A stretch of 64,000 bases of DNA from Desmospora activa DSM 45169 (lineage in GTDB: Bacteria > Bacillota > Bacilli > Thermoactinomycetales > DSM-45169), in contig NZ_PZZP01000001.1 in assembly GCF_003046315.1 (NCBI RefSeq), positions 992,001-1,056,000 of the forward strand, in the 5' to 3' direction. Position numbers and translations under genes: made by a program. Positions 34,177 through 41,887 of the stretch are shown here, one piece after another (position 1 is the stretch's first letter; each line of letters starts with the position of its first letter). Below the pieces are notes generated by a model, which was not told where the DNA came from, ran no database searches, and worked only from the letters and a program-made list of their open reading frames with translations.

Positions 34177-34542
34177 TCAGTAATAATCCGGTTCAGGTGT
34201 TTTTTTGGGTTGCAGTTTCGGTAGTTGGGTTTCGTTTTCAGTGGAATCAAAAACTTGCACCAGCGGTTCCCGTTCCATTTCGATGGTTTCAATAATCTCC
34301 GATATCGCTGACTCTGATACCGTTGGCTCCGATATTGCTGGCTCCGATACCGCTGGTTTTATCGTTTCTTCCTGCCAAATGTTTACTTGCGCTACTTCAA
34401 CCGTGTGCACTTCTTTGCGAATATGAATGGAATTGAGTGCAAAGTATTTTTCCAACAGACTGCGAAGTTCATGGTGAAACTGGCTTTTATCCGCCATTTG
34501 ATATTCTTCGGAGATATCGACTTGGATATCCAGCTTTCTCAT
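34177..34542 (-). CDS. Acidic hypothetical protein with short Ser-Glu-Pro repeats
   Basis: A 121-residue protein. Residues 1-60 look folded (RKLDIQVDISEEYQMADKS, HHELRSLLEKYFALNSIHIRKEV), and residues about 62-85 carry repeats of a five-residue unit (PAVSE, PAISE, PTVSE, SAISE) followed by an acidic tail ending PKKTPEPDYY. Low complexity repeats of this type often form flexible spacers. No signal or membrane segment. It has a terminator of its own. The repeat region is encoded by nearly identical 15-base units, so length changes by slippage are plausible. Function unknown. Confidence 0.6.
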   Translation of the reverse strand: MRKLDIQVDISEEYQMADKSQFHHELRSLLEKYFALNSIHIRKEVHTVEVAQVNIWQEETIKPAVSEPAISEPTVSESAISEIIETIEMEREPLVQVFDSTENETQLPKLQPKKTPEPDYY

Positions 34543-34672
34543 GTTGTGCCCCCCTGTTATGCTGTCTCAATCATGAGGGCTGGTCAAACCCGCCCACCAA
34601 CCATGGTAAGTCAAGATGAGGTTAGGAACAATCCCTGGAGGCGGTGAAAAAACGGCTGGCTATCTATTTTTC

Positions 34673-34710
34673 AAAAGAGCGAAGACCCTCGCCGTGCACA
34701 AGGGTCTTCG
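34673..34710 (-). terminator. Terminator of the symporter-gbsR unit
   Basis: GCGAAGACCCT and AGGGTCTTCG form a ten-pair stem; leftward it is followed by CTCTTTTGAAAAA. It lies just past the symporter stop. Confidence 0.75.
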
Positions 34711-34721
34711 TCGTTGGGCTA

Positions 34722-36359
34722 TCAGATTTTCTTCAGGTTTTTCAAAGGCAGTGGCGGGCAGATCTTCGCCGTTAGCTTGGAAACGAGATAGATGGTGATC
34801 AAACTGGAGACCATCGCTAAGGTGCGAAAGGGAAACAATACGACTCCATCTTCTACCATGGGATAGGGGATCAGTTGGGGGATACCCAGAACCGGTTCAC
34901 CGCCGCCGAAGCGAAGAATAAAGGCGACGATTAAGCCAGCGGCGGAACCGTATTTGTTGGCTCCTTTGCAGAAGAGCGCCATCGTCAGTTGCGGGAACAA
35001 GATACAGTAGACAAAGTCGCTACATAAAAACCATAGCTCATAGACACTCTGTACATTCAAGGCAATAAGGGTTGCCGCTACACCGACGAGAACGATAGAA
35101 CGTTTAATGATTTTTTGCAGATGTTCGCTCGTTGCTTGCGGATTGATGAGCGGACGGTATACATTCCAGGAGGCTAAAGAGGAAGCGGACAGAATCGAGG
35201 AATCGATCGATGACATCACGGCTGCGGCCAAGGCGCCAAGGCCCAGCACGGCCAACCATTCCGGAGCCAAGTAGCGCATCACATAAGGTAGAATCATGGC
35301 CGGGTTTTCCGGTTCCCCGACCCCAATGGCCGCCCAATCGACATTAAAAGCGATCGTTCCAATCATCACTGCGGGAAGGGCGGCCACCAGGGCCCAGAAA
35401 CCGGCAAGAATGGATAGCCACATCGCCGATCGTTCACTGTTGGCGGATAAAACCCGTTGGAAATAGACTTGCCATGGAATTCCGCCGAAGATCAACAATA
35501 GCGCATAATCCCACCAATTCCAGTAATACCAGCCCCAATCGGGATCGCGCCAACCATCTAAGGGCGGAAATAGATTGGCATAATTACGACCCATTTCTTC
35601 CATACCGGAAGTGTATTGGGACCAAGTGATTCCTATTCCGCCCGTATCCTGAATTGTAAAAGCGAACACCAGATATAAACCAATTATGATTATACAGAAT
35701 TGTAACACATCGGTGTATGCGACGGACCATAGTCCACCAACGACCGTATATGCGATGGCGATGGTGGCGGACAAGATGATGGAGGTGGTAAAATCCAACC
35801 CCAACAATGTGCCAAAGGTGGTCCCCAGAGCGGTTAAAATGGCACCGCTCCAAAATATTTCAGCGGCTAGGGCGGGGAGAAACAACAAGCCGGTCAGCTT
35901 GCGGCCAAAGCGCGCCTCCAGCGGATCCAACATGGTGGTGAACTGGTATCGGCGCATTTTGCGGGCGAAGAAGATTCCGCCGATGATTAAGCTTAAGGCG
36001 TATCCCCAAGGAGCCTGGGCCCAGACGAGACCGGAAGCGTAGGTGGCTTCGGCGGTGCCGTTGATATAGCCACCGCCGACCCATGTGGCTGCCATGGTGA
36101 ACATGGCGATCCAGAGGGGGATTTTTCTACCGGCCAGCATCATATCGCGTAAACTGTCATTCTTCCGTCCTGCGGTAACAGCCCCGATATAATACATCAA
36201 CGCATAAAAGATGAGCATGGTGATAAGTGCGCCCCAGTGAATGTCCTTCCCGGTAACAGAAGCATAGACAGCGATGCATGCAATGACCAATAAAAGTGCG
36301 ATCATCCCCAGTTTACCAGGGGTAAAAAAACGATTGTTGCCGTTGGAACGGGATGACAT
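34722..36359 (-). CDS. Sodium:solute symporter, probable choline transporter
   Basis: An SSF-family transporter of about 545 residues with thirteen predicted helices. Family segments are MFTMAATWVGGGYINGTAEATYASGLVWAQAPWGYALSL at helices 2-3, TVVGGLWSVAYTDVLQF, the SSF core GIPWQVYFQRVLSANSERSA and LAAAVMSSIDSSILSASSLASWNVYRPL. The pattern matches high-affinity choline transporter-like SSF proteins, and it is directly downstream of gbsR, opposite gbsA-gbsB, so choline or glycine betaine aldehyde uptake is the natural inference. The start was set at the third in-frame ATG (complement 36359), eleven bases after GGAG, because the earlier GTG and ATG fall on that ribosome binding site. The proline/other-substrate alternatives remain open. 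Confidence 0.85.
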   Translation of the reverse strand: MSSRSNGNNRFFTPGKLGMIALLLVIACIAVYASVTGKDIHWGALITMLIFYALMYYIGAVTAGRKNDSLRDMMLAGRKIPLWIAMFTMAATWVGGGYINGTAEATYASGLVWAQAPWGYALSLIIGGIFFARKMRRYQFTTMLDPLEARFGRKLTGLLFLPALAAEIFWSGAILTALGTTFGTLLGLDFTTSIILSATIAIAYTVVGGLWSVAYTDVLQFCIIIIGLYLVFAFTIQDTGGIGITWSQYTSGMEEMGRNYANLFPPLDGWRDPDWGWYYWNWWDYALLLIFGGIPWQVYFQRVLSANSERSAMWLSILAGFWALVAALPAVMIGTIAFNVDWAAIGVGEPENPAMILPYVMRYLAPEWLAVLGLGALAAAVMSSIDSSILSASSLASWNVYRPLINPQATSEHLQKIIKRSIVLVGVAATLIALNVQSVYELWFLCSDFVYCILFPQLTMALFCKGANKYGSAAGLIVAFILRFGGGEPVLGIPQLIPYPMVEDGVVLFPFRTLAMVSSLITIYLVSKLTAKICPPLPLKNLKKI

Positions 36360-36373
36360 TTCGGACATCACTC

Positions 36374-36934
36374 CTAGAATGAATCAGATTTGTCGGGTAT
36401 GGGGACGTGTTTAAAAATGTTTCCACTCTCAAATGCGTCAACCAGATGACGTAACCATTGGTAATATTGCTTTGCTTGCTCCAGCTTTTCCAGATCTCGC
36501 AATATTTGCTCTTGATCTTCCTCGGAGAGTTGGGGATCATCCCTGAGCGCGCGCAGCTTTTGTTCCGTTTTTCGTAAACTGGATTGATTGATTTCAATTT
36601 CTTTCTCCCACTGTTGCGCAAAAAAATCGACAAAAGAGCGAAATTGATCGTGTTCTGCTTCATATAGATCTTTGCGGATGCCTTTTTGCCATTTTTTGTG
36701 GACGAGCTTTAAGCGAGAGAGCGCACGGACACCGGTGCTCATGCTGGTTTTGCTCATCCCGGTTTGGGTGCGCATTTCATCCAATGTCATCGGTTCATCG
36801 TGGAAAAACATAATGCCAAACAAACGTCCCATCGAAGGGCTTAGGCCATACATTTCCATTGTCTCTGCCAGGGATTCGATATACTCCTGGCGGGCTTCAT
36901 CAATTTTTTGGTTTGGTGATTCCATTCTAGCCAC
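36374..36934 (-). CDS. gbsR: GbsR-type MarR-like repressor of choline metabolism
   Basis: A 186-residue winged helix regulator: MEMYGLSPSMGRLFGIMFFHDEPMTLDEMRTQTGMSKTSMSTGVRALSRLKLV is the DNA-binding part with the GMSKTSMSTGVRAL recognition helix, and the rest is a long helical arm (FAQQWEKEIEINQSSLRKTEQKLRALRDD). In B. subtilis GbsR represses gbsAB and choline uptake genes and responds to choline. It stands divergent from gbsA here, with an inverted repeat between them, and its stop is a few bases from the symporter gene, so repressor and transporter are cotranscribed. Confidence 0.9.
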   Translation of the reverse strand: MARMESPNQKIDEARQEYIESLAETMEMYGLSPSMGRLFGIMFFHDEPMTLDEMRTQTGMSKTSMSTGVRALSRLKLVHKKWQKGIRKDLYEAEHDQFRSFVDFFAQQWEKEIEINQSSLRKTEQKLRALRDDPQLSEEDQEQILRDLEKLEQAKQYYQWLRHLVDAFESGNIFKHVPIPDKSDSF

Positions 36935-36978
36935 TCCTCTTACAACAATTGGCCTGCAACCCTTAGTATACCCGATTT

Positions 36979-37018
36979 CCGTTCAATATGATTCGTTTGT
37001 ACGGAATTGATTGAACGG
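36979..37018. promoter_or_regulatory. Candidate GbsR operator
   Basis: CCGTTCAAT (36979-36987) and ATTGAACGG (37010-37018) are perfect nine-base inverted arms with centres 31 bp apart, about three helical turns. They lie between gbsR and gbsA, close to both genes, so one repressor could control both directions. No unambiguous -35/-10 pair was identified for either gene. Confidence 0.5.
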
Positions 37019-37188
37019 TTGTCATTTATATTACCAAAGCCGTCATTGATGTCAAAAGCCTTTGACCTGTCTGAGACGTGATGAGAGGAGTTTAACCTGT
37101 TGCATCGCCACAAATGGAGTGTTATCCTTACAAAAGAAACGGTCTATACAGAAAAAACTGTACAAAATAAATAATGGAGGTGGCAATA

Positions 37189-38655
37189 TTGGCGTGGAAG
37201 ATGTATATCGACGGAGAGTGGGTGGATGCCCGTTCTGGTAAGACGCGGTCGGTGATTAATCCGTACAACCAAGAGGAGATCGCCGTTGTTCCCGAAGGGG
37301 AGCACGAAGATGCCGAACGTGCCATTCAGTCGGCTCGACGGGCGTTTGACCAAGGGGAGTGGCCCCATAGACCGGCATCGGAGCGGGGTAAGAAGTTGTT
37401 TGAAGTGGCGCGGTTGATCGATCGCGACCAGGAAGAATTGGCTTATTTGGAGACATTGGATACCGGAAAAACGCTGGTAGAGAGCCGAGCGGATATGGAG
37501 GATATCGCCAATGTTTTCCGATACTATGCCGGTTTGGCGGACAAAGACGGCGGCGAAGAGATTGATCCGCCAGTGAATGGTGCGGTAAGTCGAGTTGTAC
37601 GTGAACCGGTAGGCGTGTGTGGGATGATTACGCCGTGGAATTTTCCTTTGCTGCAAGCATCGTGGAAATTGGCTCCCGCTTTGGCTGCCGGTTGTACCAT
37701 GGTTTTAAAGCCGAGTGAGATCACTCCGCTGACAACGTTAAAGATTGCTCAACTGTTGAATGAGGTAGGCTTCCCCAAAGGTGTGGTCAACGTGGTGACA
37801 GGACCGGGAGATTCGGTGGGAGCAACCTTGTCCCAATCCGAGCAAGTGGATCTGATCTCCTTTACCGGCGGCATTGAGACCGGTCGCAAGATTATGCAGG
37901 CCGCCTCCAACAATATGAAAAAAATCGCCTTGGAACTGGGCGGGAAGAATCCCAATATCGTTTTTGCCGACAGTGATTTTGAAACAACCGTCGACTATGC
38001 GCTCAATGCGGTGTATTTTCATGCCGGGCAAGTCTGTTCAGCCGGTGCCCGCCTGCTGGTAGAAGAGAGTATTCATAATCGGTTTGTAGAAGAATTGGTC
38101 AACCGGGTGAAAAAGATTCGTCTGGGTAGCGGACTGGCGGAATCGACTCAGATGGGGCCGCTGATCTCGGAGGAGCATCGGTCCAAAGTGGAACGGTATA
38201 TCGAACTGGGGCAAGCGGAAGGCGCCCAGCTTCTGATCGGTGGTAGGCGACCGCAAGGGGAGGAATTGCAGCGCGGATTTTTCCTGGAGCCGACGATTTT
38301 TGACGGTTGCCGCTCCGATATGCGGATTGTACAGGAGGAAACCTTTGGCCCTATCTTGACGGTGGAAACCTTCCGTACAGAAGAGGAAGCGATCCGTCTG
38401 GCCAATGATTCCATCTACGGTTTGGCTGGTGCGGTCTGGACTCAGGATCTTAATCAAGCACAGCGAGTGGCAAAAGCGCTGCGGATGGGAACCGTTTGGA
38501 TCAATGATTTCCACCCTTACTTTCCGCAAGCGCCATGGGGAGGCTACAAGCAATCCGGAATCGGCCGTGAACTGGGTAAAACCGGGTTGGAGGAGTATAC
38601 CGAACAGAAACACATCTTCCAAAACCTAAAGCCACATCCGATGAATTGGTTTTAG
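37189..38655 (+). CDS. gbsA: Betaine-aldehyde dehydrogenase
   Basis: NAD-dependent aldehyde dehydrogenase of about 488 residues that oxidises betaine aldehyde to glycine betaine. It has the family sequence ITPWNFPLLQ, SFTGGIETG, LELGGKNPNIVF with the catalytic glutamate, HAGQVCSAG with the nucleophile cysteine, EETFGPI and the C-terminal PWGGYKQSGIGRELG. The reading frame extends to ATG 37174, but that codon overlaps the strong ribosome binding site GGAGGTGG (37176-37183); TTG 37189, five bases beyond it, is the probable start. It is first in the gbsA-gbsB operon, opposite gbsR and the symporter. Product is an osmoprotectant. Confidence 0.93.
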   Translation: MAWKMYIDGEWVDARSGKTRSVINPYNQEEIAVVPEGEHEDAERAIQSARRAFDQGEWPHRPASERGKKLFEVARLIDRDQEELAYLETLDTGKTLVESRADMEDIANVFRYYAGLADKDGGEEIDPPVNGAVSRVVREPVGVCGMITPWNFPLLQASWKLAPALAAGCTMVLKPSEITPLTTLKIAQLLNEVGFPKGVVNVVTGPGDSVGATLSQSEQVDLISFTGGIETGRKIMQAASNNMKKIALELGGKNPNIVFADSDFETTVDYALNAVYFHAGQVCSAGARLLVEESIHNRFVEELVNRVKKIRLGSGLAESTQMGPLISEEHRSKVERYIELGQAEGAQLLIGGRRPQGEELQRGFFLEPTIFDGCRSDMRIVQEETFGPILTVETFRTEEEAIRLANDSIYGLAGAVWTQDLNQAQRVAKALRMGTVWINDFHPYFPQAPWGGYKQSGIGRELGKTGLEEYTEQKHIFQNLKPHPMNWF

Positions 38656-38730
38656 AGGGGGACTCCCATTTATCGGACATATTCGCTTTAGGAATAAGTG
38701 GCCACTTACGATGAGGAGGAGAATGCAATC

Positions 38731-39951
38731 ATGATGCGTTTTGAACAGATGATCGATCGCAAAGAATTTGTGATGCCCACCACAGTGGTATCCGGGATCG
38801 GAGTTGCCGCTCAAGCAGGTGAAGAAGTAAAAGCCCTCGGTGTTACCAAAGCGATGATTGTGACGGATCAAGGAATTTATCGAGCGGGGATCGTTGATCC
38901 AATTGCCGACAGCTTAAAAAAAGCGGGAATCGATCTCACCATTTTTCATGAGATTAAAGGAGAGCCGGACACAGAGCTGATTGCAAAAGGAAGCGCGTTT
39001 TTTCAAGAACAGGGCTGTGATGGCTTGGTGGCGGTCGGAGGCGGCAGCTCCATGGATACGGCCAAAGCGATCGGGGTTGAGGTGGTTCATGGGGAACCCG
39101 TTCTTCAATATGAAGCATCAGATACAGGGAAACCCCTGGAAAAACGGATTCCGCCCTTGACCACCATTCCGACCACTGCTGGTACAGGCAGTGAAGTGAC
39201 GCAATGGGCGGTGATCAAAGACCCGGTGCGGGAGATTAAATTTAATACCGGCGGGCCGTTGATCCCGGCTCATCTGGCCATTATCGACCCTGAGCTCCAT
39301 CTCTCTATGCCGCCACACATCACAGCAGCTACCGGTGTCGACGCCTTGTCTCACGCGATCGAATGTTATACCATGCACCAATCCCAACCGATCACCGATG
39401 CCGTCGCACTGTTGGCAATTGAATACGTGGGGAAATATTTGCGACGCGCTTATGCCAATGGGCAAGACATCGAAGCCCGCTACGGTATGGCCCAGGCGGC
39501 GATGTTGGCGGGTTTATCCTACGGCAGTGACTCCGCTGGTGCCGCTCATGCAATGGCACAAACCTTGGGGGGAATGGTGCCGGTGATGCACGGCCAATGC
39601 GTCTCCGCGATGTTGCCCGCAGTGATGGAGTTTAACTGGATGGGATGCCCGGATAAATTTGCCCGTATCGCTCAGGCGTTGGGGGTGAATACCGCCGGGA
39701 TGACGGTGGAAGAGGCGGCGCAAACTGCGGTTGTCGAGGTGGAACGGCTGGTGGCCGATGTGGAAATTCCGACGCTATTGCAGCAGGGAGTGAACCCTGA
39801 AGCGATTGATCGTTACGCCCAAGCAGCTTTTGACGATCCACAAACCATCGGTAACCCTCGAACCTTGACCTTGGAAAGTTACAAATGGATTTACCGCCGT
39901 TGTCTCCAATTGGAGGAATCGACGATCCCGTCCCGTTTGTACAATCGATAA
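38731..39951 (+). CDS. gbsB: Type III iron-containing choline dehydrogenase
   Basis: Alcohol dehydrogenase of the iron family, about 406 residues, that oxidises choline to betaine aldehyde. The NAD site is VAVGGGSSMDTAKAIG; the metal ligands are expected in the D...H...H...H pattern and include AIIDPEL, DALSHAIECY and GAAHAMAQTLGG, and the fold opens with TTVVSGIGVAAQAGEEVKALG. ATG 38731 is preferred to the GTG at 38698 because AGGAGGA (38714-38720) lies in front of it. It is coupled to gbsA and ended by a terminator at 39983, and probably induced by choline through GbsR. Confidence 0.92.
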   Translation: MMRFEQMIDRKEFVMPTTVVSGIGVAAQAGEEVKALGVTKAMIVTDQGIYRAGIVDPIADSLKKAGIDLTIFHEIKGEPDTELIAKGSAFFQEQGCDGLVAVGGGSSMDTAKAIGVEVVHGEPVLQYEASDTGKPLEKRIPPLTTIPTTAGTGSEVTQWAVIKDPVREIKFNTGGPLIPAHLAIIDPELHLSMPPHITAATGVDALSHAIECYTMHQSQPITDAVALLAIEYVGKYLRRAYANGQDIEARYGMAQAAMLAGLSYGSDSAGAAHAMAQTLGGMVPVMHGQCVSAMLPAVMEFNWMGCPDKFARIAQALGVNTAGMTVEEAAQTAVVEVERLVADVEIPTLLQQGVNPEAIDRYAQAAFDDPQTIGNPRTLTLESYKWIYRRCLQLEESTIPSRLYNR

Positions 39952-39982
39952 ACGAGTTTAAAACAGGCATAGTGAACCAGTA

Positions 39983-40023
39983 CAACCAACCCTGTTTCCC
40001 ATCATCGGGCACAGGGTTGGTTG
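39983..40023 (+). terminator. Terminator after gbsB
   Basis: CAACCAACCCTGT and ACAGGGTTGGTTG form a 13-pair perfect stem with a 15-base loop, then TTTG. Confidence 0.75.
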
Positions 40024-40120
40024 TTTGATGGAGAGACGTCCACTTTTCATGTATAGCGTTGATACTTCTATTCGCTTGGAGGAAAAAATCTGATAATATC
40101 ATCCAATCATCACAATATTC

Positions 40121-40149
40121 TTGTATATGGTTTTGATTCTTCATATAAT
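40121..40149 (+). promoter_or_regulatory. Sigma-A promoter of the GH43 gene
   Basis: TTGTAT and a perfect TATAAT are separated by 17 bases. Transcription would begin near 40156, leaving a leader of about 115 bases that contains the cre site at 40178. Confidence 0.65.
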
Positions 40150-40177
40150 AGCTATGAAGTGTGTCAATTTTCAGTTA

Positions 40178-40191
40178 TGTAAACGTTATCA
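40178..40191. promoter_or_regulatory. Perfect cre site in the leader of the GH43 gene
   Basis: TGTAAACGTTATCA matches the cre consensus TGWAANCGNTNWCA at all 14 positions. It lies about 22 bases downstream of the predicted transcript start, a typical position for CcpA roadblock repression of a polysaccharide-degrading enzyme. Confidence 0.8.
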
Positions 40192-40271
40192 CGCGAGTCA
40201 GGATCATCCGATTACCAACGATTGCTTGTGAAAAGTACATAGTAAATACCGAAAGGCGGGAGTGCGGAAAA

Positions 40272-41801
40272 TTGAAAACACGCCTGGGCAAAAAAGGGTT
40301 GGCATTGCTTCTTATCGCCTCTTTTTTACTTGTACTATTTCCATATCCGACGGCTGATGCAGCGATGACGAACAATTTTTATAACGTTTTGGTTCAAAAT
40401 GGTGCTGATCCATCGGTATATAGGCATACGGACGGTTATTATTATTCAACTTATACCACCGGTGGAGATGTTCGATTATGGCGGCACCGCTCCTTACTCG
40501 GAATGGATGCGGGCGAAAGCGTTTCGATATGGAAAGGTTGCTGTGCCGTCTGGGCTCCGGAAATCGCGCATATTGACGGTGTGTGGTACATTTATTTTTC
40601 CAAAGGAACGGAGAATACGACCACTACGCAACGAATGTTTGTACTAAGCAACCCGAATAAAGACCCGTTTACTGGCTCATGGACACTGACACGCCTTTAT
40701 GATCCCGCTAATGACTATTGGGCGATCGATCATACGGTGCTGGAAAACAATGGACAACTGTATCTCATCTATTCCGGATGGGCCAATGCAACCAATCAAG
40801 ATCAAAACTTGTACATCGCACCGATGAGCAGCCCGACAAAAGTGAGCGGCAATCGGGTGAGAATTGCTTATCCGCAGTATTCTTGGGAGACGAACACAAC
40901 TCCGCGAGTAAATGAGGGACCGGAGGTGATCGTGCGCAACGGCAAAATCAATATCGTCTATTCGGGAAGCGGGAGCTGGACGGACACGTATGCGCTTGGA
41001 CTGATTACCGCTAGTACAGATAGCGATCTTTTGAATCCGGCTTCCTGGACGAAGAAAAGTACACCGATCTTTCAGAGCGGCAACGGCATCTACGGCCCCG
41101 GCCATCACAGTTTTACCAAGTCGCCGGACGGAATCGAGGACTGGATTGTCTACCATTCGGCTCGCTGGAGCGGAGCAGGGTGGACACGGGCCATACGCAC
41201 CCAAAAGTTTACTTGGAATGCGGACAATACGCCAAATTTAGGGACACCAGCGGCACCAAACACCCCCATTGCGATTCCTTCAGGCGAGATGCCGCGTGAT
41301 CGATATGAAGCCGAACACGCCCGCCTCGGCGGAGGTGCCCGCGTTATTTATCATACCAGTGCGTCCAACGGCGCCAAAGTCGGTTATATCGACAATCCCG
41401 GCGATTATCTGGAGTTTACAGTCAATGTCCCGGTGGCGGGTTATTATATTCTAGTTGCCAGAACCGATAACGGCACAAGTAACAGGGATTGGGCCATATT
41501 AAACATGTCCGTCAACGGGGGACCGAATCAAAACTTTTATGTCGCTTATTCGGGATGGGACAACTGGACGAACGCCACTGCGAAAGTATATTTAAATGCA
41601 GGCGATAACACGATCCGTTATACCCACAACACCAACTTTGCTGAAGTGGATTGTATCGATATTATGTATGAATCACCTGTCGAATCGGGCAAGTTGCTGG
41701 ATGTTGCTGGCGGCGGCACAGCTGAAGGATCCAATGTGCAGATCTGGAAAGATACTTTTACCGGTGCCCAGCATTGGAAACCGATAAAAACAACGCCGTA
41801 G
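40272..41801 (+). CDS. Secreted GH43-family glycosidase with CBM6 and partial ricin-type domain
   Basis: About 509 residues: a signal peptide (KTRLGKKGLALLLIASFLL, cleavage near DAA), a five-bladed GH43 domain, then a CBM6-like sugar-binding module and the start of a ricin beta-trefoil. Catalytic residues fit GH43: general base aspartate in NGADPSVYRH, pKa-modulating aspartate in WAIDHTVLENN and acid glutamate in NEGPEVIVRNG. The CBM6 region includes YEAEHARLGGGARVI and later YSGWDNWTNATAKV. The last 30 residues (LLDVAGGGTAEGSNVQIWK) start a ricin repeat and then stop, so the third domain is truncated. TTG 40272 follows GGGAG; the GTG at 40161 lies near the transcript start. Target is probably an arabinan or xylan-type side chain. 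Confidence 0.85.
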   Translation: MKTRLGKKGLALLLIASFLLVLFPYPTADAAMTNNFYNVLVQNGADPSVYRHTDGYYYSTYTTGGDVRLWRHRSLLGMDAGESVSIWKGCCAVWAPEIAHIDGVWYIYFSKGTENTTTTQRMFVLSNPNKDPFTGSWTLTRLYDPANDYWAIDHTVLENNGQLYLIYSGWANATNQDQNLYIAPMSSPTKVSGNRVRIAYPQYSWETNTTPRVNEGPEVIVRNGKINIVYSGSGSWTDTYALGLITASTDSDLLNPASWTKKSTPIFQSGNGIYGPGHHSFTKSPDGIEDWIVYHSARWSGAGWTRAIRTQKFTWNADNTPNLGTPAAPNTPIAIPSGEMPRDRYEAEHARLGGGARVIYHTSASNGAKVGYIDNPGDYLEFTVNVPVAGYYILVARTDNGTSNRDWAILNMSVNGGPNQNFYVAYSGWDNWTNATAKVYLNAGDNTIRYTHNTNFAEVDCIDIMYESPVESGKLLDVAGGGTAEGSNVQIWKDTFTGAQHWKPIKTTP

Positions 41802-41809
41802 TATAAGGA

Positions 41810-41839
41810 ACGGGTCCATGATAAACATCATGGACCCGT
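41810..41839. terminator. Perfect 13-bp hairpin after the GH43 gene
   Basis: ACGGGTCCATGAT and ATCATGGACCCGT pair completely around AAAC, with weak T-content after. It lies between the convergent GH43 and S9 peptidase genes. Confidence 0.7.
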
Positions 41840-41887
41840 TGCATATGCGAATATGGGGGATACCATATTACCCTGCGCTCGGTTACT

